Shown here: positions 9,433 to 18,110 of the stretch, in pieces | Numbering within the stretch: the first letter of the stretch is position 1 | How the letters are laid out: the number at the start of each line of letters is the position of its first letter | Assembly (NCBI RefSeq): GCF_001551835.1 | Contig: NZ_LODL01000013.1 | Location: 1-64,000 of the forward strand | Reading direction: 5' to 3' | DNA: 64,000 bases | From: Dechloromonas denitrificans | GTDB lineage: Bacteria; Pseudomonadota; Gammaproteobacteria; Burkholderiales; Rhodocyclaceae | Translations under genes and position numbers: made by a program | Notes under the pieces: model-generated | Seen by the model: only the letters and a program-made list of their open reading frames with translations | Databases searched by the model: none | What the model was told of the DNA's origin: nothing

Positions 9433-10020
9433 CTAGCTGGTCCAGGCGTATTTGAGCAGGCGGTCGAGATCGGCGCGCATGCCTTGGGGGCTGGCGTCGG
9501 GTGGGTAGCTCATGATCACGAGCCCCTGAGGATTGACCAGCAGCACGGGGTCGGTGATTTCGGACAGTGCGCCGGACGGGATGGTCAGGACCATCAGGTC
9601 GGGTTGGCTGGCGTGCAGGGCGAGCAGGACAGGGTCATCCGGTTGATCGGTCAACACGGCGCGACTCACGCGACCCATGTTCTTGTAGAGGGCGACGTGG
9701 ATGCGGCGCATTTCGTCGAGCCGGCTCGTGCATTCGGTGGCGCAGGGGCCTCGGACATGGAGCACGAGTTTCCATTTTTCGGCATTTTTTTCGGTTGACC
9801 GCGCCCCGAAGGAAGCACCCTTGGGGTGTGGGAATAGGTCCGCCAGCCTCAGAGGAGGGGTGAGCAGGTGGCCGTGATGCCCGCTCCGGGGCGGTTGCCA
9901 GCCGCCAAAGTAAAGGCCGGCTCCGATGGCGAAGGGCAAGGCGAGCAGGACGACGATCAGCGCCAGCATCAGCCGGCCTTGGCGTTGGTTGGGGAGCGGA
10001 TGGATGGCGAGGCTGTTCAT
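9433..10020 (-). CDS. Membrane-anchored Sco-like/thioredoxin-fold protein of the oxidase cluster
   Basis: 195 residues. One N-terminal transmembrane anchor (LMLALIVVLLALPFAIGAGLY) is followed by a periplasmic domain. That domain contains a C-x3-C pair (GPCATECTSRLDEMRRI), in the place where Sco proteins have CPDVCPTTL. The domain ends with a strand predicted to close a thioredoxin-like fold (DPVLLVNPQGLVIMSY). Its ATG overlaps the SURF1 stop codon (ATGA), so the two are translationally coupled. The CxxxC pair and position suggest a role in copper delivery or thiol handling during oxidase assembly. That is inference, as the overall similarity to Sco is weak. A longer frame exists upstream but would run through SURF1. 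Confidence 0.7.
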   Translation of the reverse strand: MNSLAIHPLPNQRQGRLMLALIVVLLALPFAIGAGLYFGGWQPPRSGHHGHLLTPPLRLADLFPHPKGASFGARSTEKNAEKWKLVLHVRGPCATECTSRLDEMRRIHVALYKNMGRVSRAVLTDQPDDPVLLALHASQPDLMVLTIPSGALSEITDPVLLVNPQGLVIMSYPPDASPQGMRADLDRLLKYAWTS

Positions 10021-10829
10021 GGTCGGCGAATCAGGAAAAAGCCCCATATACCGAGGCTGGCGGCGGCGAAGCCGAACCATTGCAGGGCGTAGCTGCGGTG
10101 GCGGTCGGCTCGTTCGTCCGGACGCGGCCAGTCGCGGACGAAGCCGCCCGTTGCTGCAGCGTCGAGCTGGATGACGATAGGGGGTAGCGGGTAGGGCACA
10201 GCGGCGTGGAAACGTTCGAGATCGAGGTTCTGCCAGACCGCTGACCAGCCGCTGGTCGGCTGCGGCGTCAGGTTGAAGAAGCGCTGGCTGGGCTGCACGG
10301 CGATGCCGGTCAGTTCGACCTCGCCGGCCGGCACTTCGGCGACCGGCAACAAACGGTGATCGGCCGGGGCCGGCAGCCAGCCGCGGTTGACCAGCACGTG
10401 CAGGTCGGAACCGGCCAGGTGGAGCGGGGTGATGACGTGGTAGCCGGCCTGTTCCCGATACAGGCGGTTGTCGATCAGCACCTGGTGCGCGGCATCGTAG
10501 GTGCCGCGCAGCATGATTCGGCGGTGGCGCAGTGACTCGATATCGGCCGCATTGAGCAGGGTCATCGGCATGGCGATGGCGGCATCGTGGCTGCGGCTGT
10601 CCAACTCTGTTTGCAGGGCAGTCTTGGCCTCGGCCTTACGCCATTGCCACAGGCCGAGCGAGATGAAGGCCGGCAACAGGAAGGCGAGCAGCAGGCCGCC
10701 GAGCAGCGCGACCTGTCGGCGGCTGGCCCTTGCCGCTCTGCCCGGGCGGCGCGCATACTGGGAGACGGAAATTCCTTCGGAGGTATCGCCGATGCTCAAG
10801 CTGCTGGTCGTTTTGCTGTTGTTGGCCAT
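10017..10829 (-). CDS. SURF1 family cytochrome oxidase assembly protein
   Basis: Assists insertion or stabilisation of heme A in subunit I. About 270 residues with the SURF1 layout: an N-terminal helix ending FISLGLWQWRKAEAK, a periplasmic domain with LRHRRIMLRGTYD, HVLVNRGWLPAP and SGWSAVWQNLDLERF, and a C-terminal helix YALQWFGFAAASLGIWGFFLI. The start is uncertain. The only canonical in-frame starts before the first helix are ATG 10829 and TTG 10796. Both lie inside the opposite-strand DUF2909 gene and lack a clear ribosome site. The stop overlaps the next gene's start by 4 bp. Confidence 0.88.
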   Translation of the reverse strand: MANNSKTTSSLSIGDTSEGISVSQYARRPGRAARASRRQVALLGGLLLAFLLPAFISLGLWQWRKAEAKTALQTELDSRSHDAAIAMPMTLLNAADIESLRHRRIMLRGTYDAAHQVLIDNRLYREQAGYHVITPLHLAGSDLHVLVNRGWLPAPADHRLLPVAEVPAGEVELTGIAVQPSQRFFNLTPQPTSGWSAVWQNLDLERFHAAVPYPLPPIVIQLDAAATGGFVRDWPRPDERADRHRSYALQWFGFAAASLGIWGFFLIRRP

Positions 10830-10992
10830 CGTCGGCAGCCTATTCTCCGGGCTCTTCTATCTCTACCGCGACCAGGGGGCCGGTGAGCGGACGGTGCGGG
10901 CGCTGACCCTGCGCATCGGGCTGTCGATCGCGCTCTTCCTGTTGCTGCTGGCCGGTTTCAGGTTCGGTCTCATTCCCGGCTACACCCAGTAA
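10792..10992 (+). CDS. DUF2909-type twin transmembrane protein
   Basis: 66 residues, two hydrophobic helices (LKLLVVLLLLAIVGSLFSGLFYLY and LRIGLSIALFLLLLAGFRFG) joined by a short polar loop (RDQGAGERTVRALT). GGAGG lies 8 nt before the ATG, so it is very likely translated. Small two-helix proteins of this family commonly accompany oxidase genes in betaproteobacteria; their function is unknown. It runs against the operon: its 3' end overlaps the coxC 3' end by 13 bp and its 5' end overlaps the SURF1 5' end. Confidence 0.8.
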   Translation: MLKLLVVLLLLAIVGSLFSGLFYLYRDQGAGERTVRALTLRIGLSIALFLLLLAGFRFGLIPGYTQ

Positions 10993-11852
10993 ACGAAGAC
11001 GAAGAGGATCAGCCAGACCACATCGACGAAGTGCCAGTACCAGGCCACCGCCTCGAAGGCGAAATGGCGCTCGGCGCTGAAGTGGCCGCTCAGGCTGCGC
11101 AGCAGGATGACCAGCAGCATGATGGTGCCGAGCGTGACGTGGAAACCGTGGAAGCCGGTCAGCATGAAGAAGGTCGCCCCGTAGGCGCCGGCCCCCATGG
11201 TCAGGCCAAGTTCGTTGTAGGCGTGGTGGTATTCGTAAGCCTGAAAGCCGAGGAAGACGCTGCCGAGCAAGACCGTGGCGGCCAGACCGAGCGCCAGTTG
11301 GCGGCGCTTGTTGCGTAGCAGCCCCCAGTGCGCCCAGGTGACGGTGGCGCCGGAACTGAGCAGCAGGGCGGTGTTCAGGGCCGGGATGCCCCAGGCGCCC
11401 ATCGGTGTGAAAGCCGCCCCTTTCGGCCCGCTGGTCGGCCAGGTGCCGGCGAATTCCGGCCACAGGCTGAAGCCATGTTCGGGAAGCATGCCGCCCAGCG
11501 TCGGCACCGAAATCACCCGGACGTAGAACAGGGCGCCGAAGAAGGCGGCGAAGAACATCACTTCGGTGGCGATGAACCAGATCATGCCGTAGCGGAAGGA
11601 GCGGTCTTCCCAGTCGCGATAGGCGCCGCTCTGCGATTCGTAGATGACTTTGCCGAACCAGCCGAAAAGCACGTAGAGGATGACTGCCGTGCCGCCCAGC
11701 ATCACCCATTTGCCGGGGCCGAAGTTGTTGATCAGCTGGATGAAGCCGAGGGCGAGCAGGAACATGCCGCCGGACAGGATCACCGGGTAGAGGCTGGGTT
11801 GCGGAACGAAGTAGTGTTCCCCGGCTGTGGCATGGGCTGGATTTGCTTTCAT
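10980..11852 (-). CDS. coxC: Cytochrome c oxidase subunit III
   Basis: Core membrane subunit of the aa3 oxidase, 290 residues, seven predicted helices. Family signatures include WEDRSFRYGMIWFIATEVMFF, GLLLSSG-like LLLSSGATVTWAHW, QAYEYHHAYNELGL, FFMLTGFHGFHVTLGTIML and the C-terminal WYWHFVDVVWLILFVFVYWV. It starts in an ATGA overlap with ctaG and is followed by SURF1 on the same strand. Length and motifs are normal. Confidence 0.97.
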   Translation of the reverse strand: MKANPAHATAGEHYFVPQPSLYPVILSGGMFLLALGFIQLINNFGPGKWVMLGGTAVILYVLFGWFGKVIYESQSGAYRDWEDRSFRYGMIWFIATEVMFFAAFFGALFYVRVISVPTLGGMLPEHGFSLWPEFAGTWPTSGPKGAAFTPMGAWGIPALNTALLLSSGATVTWAHWGLLRNKRRQLALGLAATVLLGSVFLGFQAYEYHHAYNELGLTMGAGAYGATFFMLTGFHGFHVTLGTIMLLVILLRSLSGHFSAERHFAFEAVAWYWHFVDVVWLILFVFVYWV

Positions 11853-12460
11853 CGTGCCTCCCCGCTGCTGGTCAGTGTCTGGCGTTGTCCGTCGGTGCTG
11901 AAAAAGGCGTAGGACAGCGTGATGTGGCTAATGCTGCGGTCGACCTCCGGTTTGACGATAAAAGCGAGCGGCATCTCGCGCGCTTCACCCGGAGCCAGGG
12001 TCTGTTGCGAAAAGCAGAAGCATTCGATTTTGTCGAAATGCTGCGCCGCCTGGCCCGGCGTCACGCTCGGCACCGCCTGGCCGGTGATCGGCCGGTCCGA
12101 GGTGTTGCGTACCAGGTAGCTGACCTGCTGCAGTTCGCCGGGGTGGATGTCGAGGCTGATCGTCAGCGGCCGCATGTCCCAGGGCAGGCCAGGCATCACG
12201 GTGCCGGTGAATTCGACGCGGACGGTCCGCCCGAGATCGACCTTCGGGGCCGGAGTGGTGCCGGTTTGCAGGCCGCCGACACCGAAGCCGTCGCGGATCA
12301 CCGTCGGCCCGGCCGTCTTGCCGTTGAAGCCGGTCGCTTCGCAAAGCACGTTGTAGAGCGGTACCAGCGCGAAGGCAAAGGCGAAGGCCCCGGCCACCAT
12401 CAGCAACAGCTTGCCGATCAGGCGGTTGTGGCTGGGGGAGGTGGGCTGGACCTGTTCCAT
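11849..12460 (-). CDS. ctaG: Cytochrome c oxidase assembly protein Cox11/CtaG (CuB insertion)
   Basis: Delivers copper to the CuB site of subunit I. 203 residues: an N-terminal single helix (LLLMVAGAFAFAFALVPLYNVLCEATGFNGKT) anchors a periplasmic immunoglobulin-like domain. The copper site is KIECFCFSQQTLAPGE with the CFCF pair, and the C-terminal strand is SHITLSYAFF. It lies 4 bp after a 45-residue ORF and overlaps coxC by 4 bp, the typical place for this gene. Confidence 0.96.
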   Translation of the reverse strand: MEQVQPTSPSHNRLIGKLLLMVAGAFAFAFALVPLYNVLCEATGFNGKTAGPTVIRDGFGVGGLQTGTTPAPKVDLGRTVRVEFTGTVMPGLPWDMRPLTISLDIHPGELQQVSYLVRNTSDRPITGQAVPSVTPGQAAQHFDKIECFCFSQQTLAPGEAREMPLAFIVKPEVDRSISHITLSYAFFSTDGQRQTLTSSGEAR

Positions 12461-12464
12461 GGCG

Positions 12465-12602
12465 CTAGCGCTTGATGAACAGCCCGATAAGGTAGAGCGC
12501 CAGCACGGCGGCGCCGAGCAGCCAGCCGAGGCGGCGGGCGGCGCTGCGGCGGCGGGCGAGGTCGGCGTCGGAGAAGGCGGGGGCCATGTCGTTCTCGCTC
12601 AT
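12465..12602 (-). CDS. 45-residue single-helix membrane protein between coxA and ctaG
   Basis: Starts with ATG overlapping the coxA stop (ATGA) and stops 4 bp before ctaG. The protein begins MSENDMAPAFSDADLARRR and ends in one hydrophobic helix, LGWLLGAAVLALYLIGLFIKR. Tiny one-helix proteins at this place are common in betaproteobacterial oxidase operons and may be assembly or small accessory subunits. The tight overlaps on both sides are the main evidence that it is real. Confidence 0.8.
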   Translation of the reverse strand: MSENDMAPAFSDADLARRRSAARRLGWLLGAAVLALYLIGLFIKR

Positions 12603-14194
12603 TTGATGGTGGGCTGGGTTTCCCAGCTATGGTGGGGTGGTGGCGACGAGAGCTCCCATTCCAGCCCTTCCGCCCCCTCCCATACGCGGCTCTCGACCTT
12701 TGGGCCGCCCCTTACACAACACCAGATGTTCCAGGCAAAGAGCAACTGGCTAAGTCCAAGGACAAAGGCGCCCAAGGTCGAGATCGCGTTGAACTCGGCG
12801 AACTGCAGTGCGTAGTCGGGAATGCGTCGCGGCATCCCGGCCAGGCCGAGGAAGAATTGGGGAATGAAGGTCAGGTTGAAGGAAAAGACGGTCAGCCAGA
12901 AATGCAGCTTGCCGAGCTTTTCGCTGTACATGTGGCCGGTCCACTTGGGCAGCCAGTAATAAACGCCGGTCATCACGCCCATGATGCCGCCGGCGAACAG
13001 CGCGTAATGGAAGTGGGCGACGACGAAATAGCTGTGGTGATACTGTGCGTCGGCCGCGACGTCGGCGAGGATCAGTCCGGTCAGCCCGGCGATGCCGAAC
13101 AGCACGATGAAGCCGACGGCGAACAGCATGGGCGTCTCGAAGGTCATCGCCCCCTTCCACATGGTGGCGATCCAGCAGAAGAAGAGCACGGCCAGCGGTA
13201 TCGAAATCGCCATGGTGCTGAACATGAAATAGACCAAGGCCGGGATCGGCATGCCGGCGGTGAAGAAATGGTGCGCCCAGACCACCACCGAGAGCAGGCC
13301 GATGGCGATGAAACTGTACACCTGCGCGGTGTAGCCGTAGGCCGGCTTGCGCGAGAAGGTGGACAGGACATGCGGCATCAACCCCCAGACCGGCAGCAGC
13401 AGGATATATACCTCGGGGTGACCGAAGAACCAGAACAGGTGCTGGAAGAGAATCGGGTCACCACCGCCGGCCGCATCGAAGAAATGGGTGCCGAAATGGC
13501 GGTCGGTGAGCAGCATGGTCACCGCACCGGCCAGCACCGGTAGCGTGGCGATGAGCAGGAAGGCGGTGATCAGCCAGCCCCAGGCGAAGAGCGGCAGCTT
13601 CATCATGGTCATGCCGGGGGCGCGCATGTTGAAGATGGTGACGATGATGTTGATCGAGCCCATGATCGACGAGATGCCGAGGATGTGCACGGCGAGGATG
13701 GCGAAATCGACCCCCATGCCGCCCTGCACCGAGAGCGGCGCGTAGAAGGTCCAGCCGGTGGCCAGCGCGCCGTCGCCGATGCCGAACAGGGCCAGTGTGA
13801 AGGGCAGGGTGAGCAAAATGGCGGCCGGCGGCAGCAACCAGAAGCCCCAGTTGTTGAGGCGGGGCAGCGCCATGTCCGGGGCGCCGATCATCAGCGGCAG
13901 CATCCAGTTGGCGAAGCCGGTGGCGGCCGGCATCAGCGCCGCGAAGATCATCACCAGCGCGTGCACGCCGATCAGCTGGTTGAAGAATTCCGGGCGCATC
14001 AACTGCAGGCCGGGCTGGAACAGTTCGGCGCGCACCGCGAGGATCATCAGGCCGCCGACGAAGAACATGATCAGCGAGAAGGTCAGGTACATCGTGCCGA
14101 TGTCCTTGTGATTCGTCGTCGTCAGCCAGCGCATCAGGCCGCCGGGATAATGTTCGGCCGGGTGTTCGGCGGCGTGGGTGGTGGCTGTGCTCAT
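12599..14194 (-). CDS. coxA: Cytochrome c oxidase subunit I
   Basis: Catalytic heme-copper subunit, 531 residues with about twelve helices. Visible hallmarks: LTTTNHKDIGTMYL at the N-terminus, FGHPEVYILLLPVWG with the CuB histidine and the cross-linked tyrosine, VWAHHFFTAG with the paired CuB histidines, and VVAHFHYALFAGGIMG with the heme a3 and heme a ligands. The E of GHPEVY marks a type A oxidase. It lies 10 bp after coxB and overlaps the following small gene by 4 bp. Confidence 0.98.
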   Translation of the reverse strand: MSTATTHAAEHPAEHYPGGLMRWLTTTNHKDIGTMYLTFSLIMFFVGGLMILAVRAELFQPGLQLMRPEFFNQLIGVHALVMIFAALMPAATGFANWMLPLMIGAPDMALPRLNNWGFWLLPPAAILLTLPFTLALFGIGDGALATGWTFYAPLSVQGGMGVDFAILAVHILGISSIMGSINIIVTIFNMRAPGMTMMKLPLFAWGWLITAFLLIATLPVLAGAVTMLLTDRHFGTHFFDAAGGGDPILFQHLFWFFGHPEVYILLLPVWGLMPHVLSTFSRKPAYGYTAQVYSFIAIGLLSVVVWAHHFFTAGMPIPALVYFMFSTMAISIPLAVLFFCWIATMWKGAMTFETPMLFAVGFIVLFGIAGLTGLILADVAADAQYHHSYFVVAHFHYALFAGGIMGVMTGVYYWLPKWTGHMYSEKLGKLHFWLTVFSFNLTFIPQFFLGLAGMPRRIPDYALQFAEFNAISTLGAFVLGLSQLLFAWNIWCCVRGGPKVESRVWEGAEGLEWELSSPPPHHSWETQPTIK

Positions 14195-14204
14195 CGCTCG
14201 TCTC

Positions 14205-15419
14205 CTAACGCAGGGACTTGATCTGGGCTGGCTGGATCATGTCGCCCATCTGGTTGCCGAAGCTGTTGCGTTCGTAAGTGATGACGGCGGCCAGCTCGAC
14301 ATCGGACAGGCTGGCGCTGAAGGCCTGCATCGCCGTGCCGGCCTTGCCGTGCAGCACCCGGTCGACATGGCTGTCCTTGATCACCTTGCCGTTCATGTCG
14401 AGCAGTGGTGCATTCACAACCTTGCTGCCGGCCAGCGCCGGGAAAGCCGGCGGCAAACCCTTCCCGTCAGGCTGGTGGCAGGCGGCACAGACCTTTTCGT
14501 AGACCGCCTTGCCTTCGGCGACCAGTTCGTCCTTGCTCCAGGTCCGGTCGGCGCCACCGGCCGCTGTCTTGGCCTCGGCCTTCTGAGCTTCCAGCCAGGC
14601 GAGATACTCGGGTTCCGGCACGGCATGGACGACTACCGGCATGAAGCCGTGGTCCTTGCCGCACAATTCGGCGCACTGGCCGCGGTAGATGCCGGGTTTT
14701 TCGATCAGCACCCAGGTTTCACGCAGGAAGCCGGGAATGGCATCGCGCTTGACGCCGAATTGCGGTACCCACCAGGTATGGATGACATCGGTCGAGGTGA
14801 GCAGGATGCGCACCTTCTTGCCGACCGGCAGCACGACCGGCTTGTCGACTTCGAGCAGGTAGTGCTCGCCCTTGGCCTCGGCATTGGCGATCTGGTCGCG
14901 CGGCGTGGACAGCGTGCTGATGAACTTGAGCCCGGATTCGGGGTATTCGTACTGCCACTTCCACTGCATGCCGGTTACCTTGAGCACCATGTCCGCCTTG
15001 GTCTTGGTGTCTTCCATATTGATGATGGCCTGCACTGCTGGAATGCCCATCAGCACGAAGTCGATGAAGAGCAGGATGGCGAAGGGAATCAGCGCCCAGA
15101 ACCACTGCAGCGCGCCGGTCGGGCCGACGAACTTGGCCGGCTGGTGGCCGATGCTCTTCCGGTGCTTGATCATCGAGTAGATCATGATGGCGAACACCAC
15201 CACGAACAGGATGGTGATGATCAGCATGAACTCGTTGTGGATATGCAGCGTTTCCCGCGCAATCGGAGTGACCGGTTCGGGGAAGTTGAAGCTGTAGGCT
15301 GCGCTGGCTACCGTCGGCAGGAGCAGGGCCGGGGCCAGAGCGAGGCGGCCTGTTCGACAGGCACAAGCGTACACACGGCTTTGCCAGCCAGCCAGTGAAT
15401 GATGCGGTGTTCTCGCCAT
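14205..15419 (-). CDS. coxB: Cytochrome c oxidase subunit II with fused C-terminal cytochrome c domain
   Basis: 404 residues. A leader or first helix (residues about 25-40) is followed by two membrane helices. The periplasmic CuA domain carries TSTDVIHTWWVPQFGVK and CAELCGKDHGFMPVVV (the two Cys, His and Met ligands). After about residue 290 a class I cytochrome c domain follows, with heme site CAACH and axial methionine candidates downstream. This is a caa3-type subunit, able to take electrons directly from a c-type donor. First gene of the oxidase operon; the divergent sco gene begins 80 bp away. Confidence 0.96.
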   Translation of the reverse strand: MARTPHHSLAGWQSRVYACACRTGRLALAPALLLPTVASAAYSFNFPEPVTPIARETLHIHNEFMLIITILFVVVFAIMIYSMIKHRKSIGHQPAKFVGPTGALQWFWALIPFAILLFIDFVLMGIPAVQAIINMEDTKTKADMVLKVTGMQWKWQYEYPESGLKFISTLSTPRDQIANAEAKGEHYLLEVDKPVVLPVGKKVRILLTSTDVIHTWWVPQFGVKRDAIPGFLRETWVLIEKPGIYRGQCAELCGKDHGFMPVVVHAVPEPEYLAWLEAQKAEAKTAAGGADRTWSKDELVAEGKAVYEKVCAACHQPDGKGLPPAFPALAGSKVVNAPLLDMNGKVIKDSHVDRVLHGKAGTAMQAFSASLSDVELAAVITYERNSFGNQMGDMIQPAQIKSLR

Positions 15420-15498
15420 TCTGTTCCCTCCCCTTGTGAGAACCGACTTATGCGTTGAGAATCGGTATTACGTAATTAGTTCCATAATATTTAACATC

Positions 15499-16077
15499 AT
15501 GCGCCGACGCCTATTTCTCGCTCTCCCGCTCGCCCTGCTGGGCGCCTGCAAACCGGCGCCGGTGGCCTTGCGCAATACCGACCTGACCGGGGCCAGCTTC
15601 GCGCGGGGGCTGGAACTGAGCGATCACCACGGTCAACCTCGTTCGCTGGCCGATTTCCGCGGCAAGGCGGTGGTCGTTTTCTTTGGCTACACCTCATGCC
15701 CGGATATCTGCCCGACCACGCTGGCGCGCCTGGCCGAGGTAATGAAAGTGATGGGGGACGAGGCGGGGCGCGTCCAGGTGCTGTTCGTCACGCTCGATCC
15801 GGAGCGGGACAGCGCAGAACGGCTGAAAGCCTTCGTTCCCTGGTTTCATCCGTCATTCCTTGGCCTGCGCGGCGATGCCGGGCAGATCAAGACTGTGACC
15901 GATGAGTTTCGCGTCTTCAGTGCGCGCAAGGAGGTTGGCGGCGAACTCGGCTACGTCCTCGATCATTCGTCGGGCGCCTATGTCTTCGATCCGGCCGGCC
16001 ACCTGCGCCTCTACGTCAAGGATACGGCGCCGGTCGAGGACATCGTGGCCGATCTTCGCCAGTTGCTGCGCGGCTGA
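15499..16077 (+). CDS. SCO1/SenC family copper chaperone, lipoprotein
   Basis: 192 residues from the ATG at 15499. A lipobox (LALPLALLGAC) indicates a lipid-anchored periplasmic protein. The Sco copper site is present: GYTSCPDICPTTLARLAEV (CxxxC) and the distal histidine in YVLDHSSGAYVFDP. It supplies copper to the CuA site of CoxB. It is transcribed away from the oxidase operon; the 79-bp gap holds AT-rich promoter-like sequence and a 10-bp palindrome ATTACGTAAT (15467-15476). A longer frame from 15436 exists, but the lipobox fits the later start. Its stop codon abuts the stop of the next, convergent gene with no spacer. Confidence 0.92.
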   Translation: MRRRLFLALPLALLGACKPAPVALRNTDLTGASFARGLELSDHHGQPRSLADFRGKAVVVFFGYTSCPDICPTTLARLAEVMKVMGDEAGRVQVLFVTLDPERDSAERLKAFVPWFHPSFLGLRGDAGQIKTVTDEFRVFSARKEVGGELGYVLDHSSGAYVFDPAGHLRLYVKDTAPVEDIVADLRQLLRG

Positions 16078-17226
16078 TCAGGGAGTGGCGCGAAAGGGCA
16101 GGTGGGTTGCCGCTTCGTCGGCATAGGCGACGACATGGTGATGCTGCCGCTCCAGGTGCTGGCCGATCAACTGGCGCATCCGGGGATCTTCGATCCAGTG
16201 GCATGAGCTGACCACGGTTGGTTCGAAACCGCGCGCCACCTTGTGTTCGCCGCCGGCGCCCGGCTCGAAGGTCTGCAGCCCGTGGGCCAGGCAATAGGCG
16301 ATGCCCTGGTAGAAACACAGTTCGAAATGCAGGCTGTGGTAATTGCCGCTGCTGCCCCAGTAGCGGCCGTAGAGGGTGTCGGCGCTGCGGAAACAGAGCG
16401 ACAAGGCGACTGCCTCACCATCTTCGCGGGCGATGAAGAGCACCATCCGGCGGCCGAGGGCGGCGCCGAGATCGGCAAAGCAGGCCGGCGAGAATGCCGC
16501 ATGGTTGCCGTATTTGTCGAAGGTCGAGGCGTACAGGTGGTAGAGCCTTGGCCATTCCGCCGGGTCGATCTCGTCGCCGTGACGGACTTCGATACTTAGG
16601 CCGCTTTCGGCGACCCGGCGCCGTTCCGCCTTGACCTTGCGGCGTTTTTCGGACGGAAAGGCAGCCAGGTAATGCTCGAAATTTTCATAGCCGCGGTTAC
16701 GCCAGTGAAACTGCACGTCGTGGCTGAGCAAAAGCCCGTGCGCCTGAAAGGCTGCGGCATCTTCGGGGGCGGGCAGGGCGACATGCCACGAGGAAAGTTG
16801 CAGTTCGCCGACCGCCGCCTTGGCCGTTTCGATCAGGCGGTTACGAACCTGCTCGGCCAGCGCGCCGGCCTTGACCAGCAGTCGCGGGCCGGCGGCCGGG
16901 GTGTGCGGCAGGCCACTGAGCAGTTTCGGAAAATAAGGTTTGCCCAGTTGGGCATAGGCGGCCGCCCACGACCAGTCGCGGACGAAATCGCCGTGCGAAT
17001 TGCTTTTCAGATAGGTCGGCAGCAGGCCGAGTACCGTGCCGTCCGCCGCCTGCGCCAGCCAGTGCCGCGCCTGCCAGCCACTGGCCGGGCCGGCGGTGTT
17101 GTGGCGTTCGAGGATGGCGAGGAAATCGGCATTGAGGAAAGGATGGCCGGCCGGCGTCAGTTCTGCCCAGGCAGCGCGGTCGATATCCTGGGCGCTGGCG
17201 ACGGTGGTGATGGGGATCTCGGGCAT
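16078..17226 (-). CDS. GNAT/FemAB-like acyltransferase family protein (COG3146 type)
   Basis: 382 residues from the ATG at 17226; a TTG 13 codons earlier is less likely. The protein has the tandem acetyltransferase-like architecture of COG3146 proteins: PFLNADFLAILERH near the start, FVRDWSWAAAYA in the middle, and a conserved C-terminal half with FPSEKRRKVKAERRR, DTLYGRYWGSSGNYHSLHFELCFYQGIAYCLAHGLQTFEPGAGGEHK (shown here only as landmarks of that half). The substrate is not known; related folds transfer amino acids or acyl groups. It converges on sco and follows the GST gene after 81 bp. Confidence 0.75.
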   Translation of the reverse strand: MPEIPITTVASAQDIDRAAWAELTPAGHPFLNADFLAILERHNTAGPASGWQARHWLAQAADGTVLGLLPTYLKSNSHGDFVRDWSWAAAYAQLGKPYFPKLLSGLPHTPAAGPRLLVKAGALAEQVRNRLIETAKAAVGELQLSSWHVALPAPEDAAAFQAHGLLLSHDVQFHWRNRGYENFEHYLAAFPSEKRRKVKAERRRVAESGLSIEVRHGDEIDPAEWPRLYHLYASTFDKYGNHAAFSPACFADLGAALGRRMVLFIAREDGEAVALSLCFRSADTLYGRYWGSSGNYHSLHFELCFYQGIAYCLAHGLQTFEPGAGGEHKVARGFEPTVVSSCHWIEDPRMRQLIGQHLERQHHHVVAYADEAATHLPFRATP

Positions 17227-17306
17227 CAAGGCAGGTTTGGATGGGAAGGCCTGGTCAGAGCGCAATCGCCACCGTCGGTTCCGTCCGCTTTGCAGTTAAC
17301 CGGCAA

Positions 17307-17984
17307 TCAGGCTGCACGCGGCCCGCCGTATTCGTCGGCCAGGCAGTCGTAGTGGGCGTGTGCCTCGCTTTCCTGAAGCGCTGCGCCATACCATTCCTGC
17401 ATGGCCGGATGGGCCAGCATGGCGTCGCGATAGGTCGCGGCCAGCGGCGGCAGGGCGACGTTGTACACGTGGAAGCGCCAGACGATCGGGGCGAACATGG
17501 CATCGGCCACCGAGAAGGCGCCGAACAGCCAGGGGCCGTCGGCGGTGGCGAACTGCATGCGGGCCTCTTCCCAGATTTCGACGATGCGGTCGATATCGCG
17601 CTGCACCGCCGGCGTCGGCGGCTTGCCTTTGAGCTTGAGTTTGAGGTTCATCGGCATTGCCGTGCGCAGAGCGGTGAAGCCGGCATGCATCTCGGCCGAA
17701 ATGCTGCGCGCCCGGGCCCGGGCCCGGGCATCGGCCGGCCACATCGCGGGATGGCGTTCAGCCAGGGTTTCGGCAATGGCGATGCTCTCCCAGACCTGAA
17801 AGCCGTCTTCGTGCAGGCAGGGAACGCGGGCGTTGCCGGCCAGCGGCTTGAGGGCGGCGTTGTAGTCGCGACCTGCGACGGAAACCATGTGCTCCCGGAA
17901 CGGAATGCCGAAATGCTTGAGCAGCAGCCAGGGGCGTAGCGACCACGAAGAGTAGTTCTTGTTGCCGATATAGAGGTCGAACAT
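17307..17984 (-). CDS. Glutathione S-transferase family protein
   Basis: 225 residues, normal for a cytosolic GST. The N-terminal thioredoxin-like domain starts LYIGNKNYSSWSLRPWLLLK, with a Ser in the position of the catalytic hydroxyl residue, and contains RVPCLHEDGFQVWESIAIAE, the glutathione-binding VPxL...ES signature. The helical C-terminal domain has FGAFSVADAMFAPIVWRF. An unusual run of alternating Arg-Ala (ADARARARARSIS) sits between the domains and is encoded by a GCCCGG-type tandem repeat near 17710-17730. The substrate is unknown. Confidence 0.88.
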   Translation of the reverse strand: MFDLYIGNKNYSSWSLRPWLLLKHFGIPFREHMVSVAGRDYNAALKPLAGNARVPCLHEDGFQVWESIAIAETLAERHPAMWPADARARARARSISAEMHAGFTALRTAMPMNLKLKLKGKPPTPAVQRDIDRIVEIWEEARMQFATADGPWLFGAFSVADAMFAPIVWRFHVYNVALPPLAATYRDAMLAHPAMQEWYGAALQESEAHAHYDCLADEYGGPRAA

Positions 17985-18110
17985 GGCTGGGTCCTTTCAC
18001 GTAGCGGAATGAATTGCGGAGTGGAGCAACTGCTGCCGGCTTATGGTCGATGCCTTCGACCATGATCGTCAAGCATCTTCAATGGCGGCCCATCGGGCAG
18101 AAATTGCCTG

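Noticed and set aside
12599-12700. Odd C-terminal tail of CoxA suggesting a frameshift
   Set aside because: Short Pro/His-containing tails of this kind are common in betaproteobacterial subunit I, and the stop overlaps the next gene normally.
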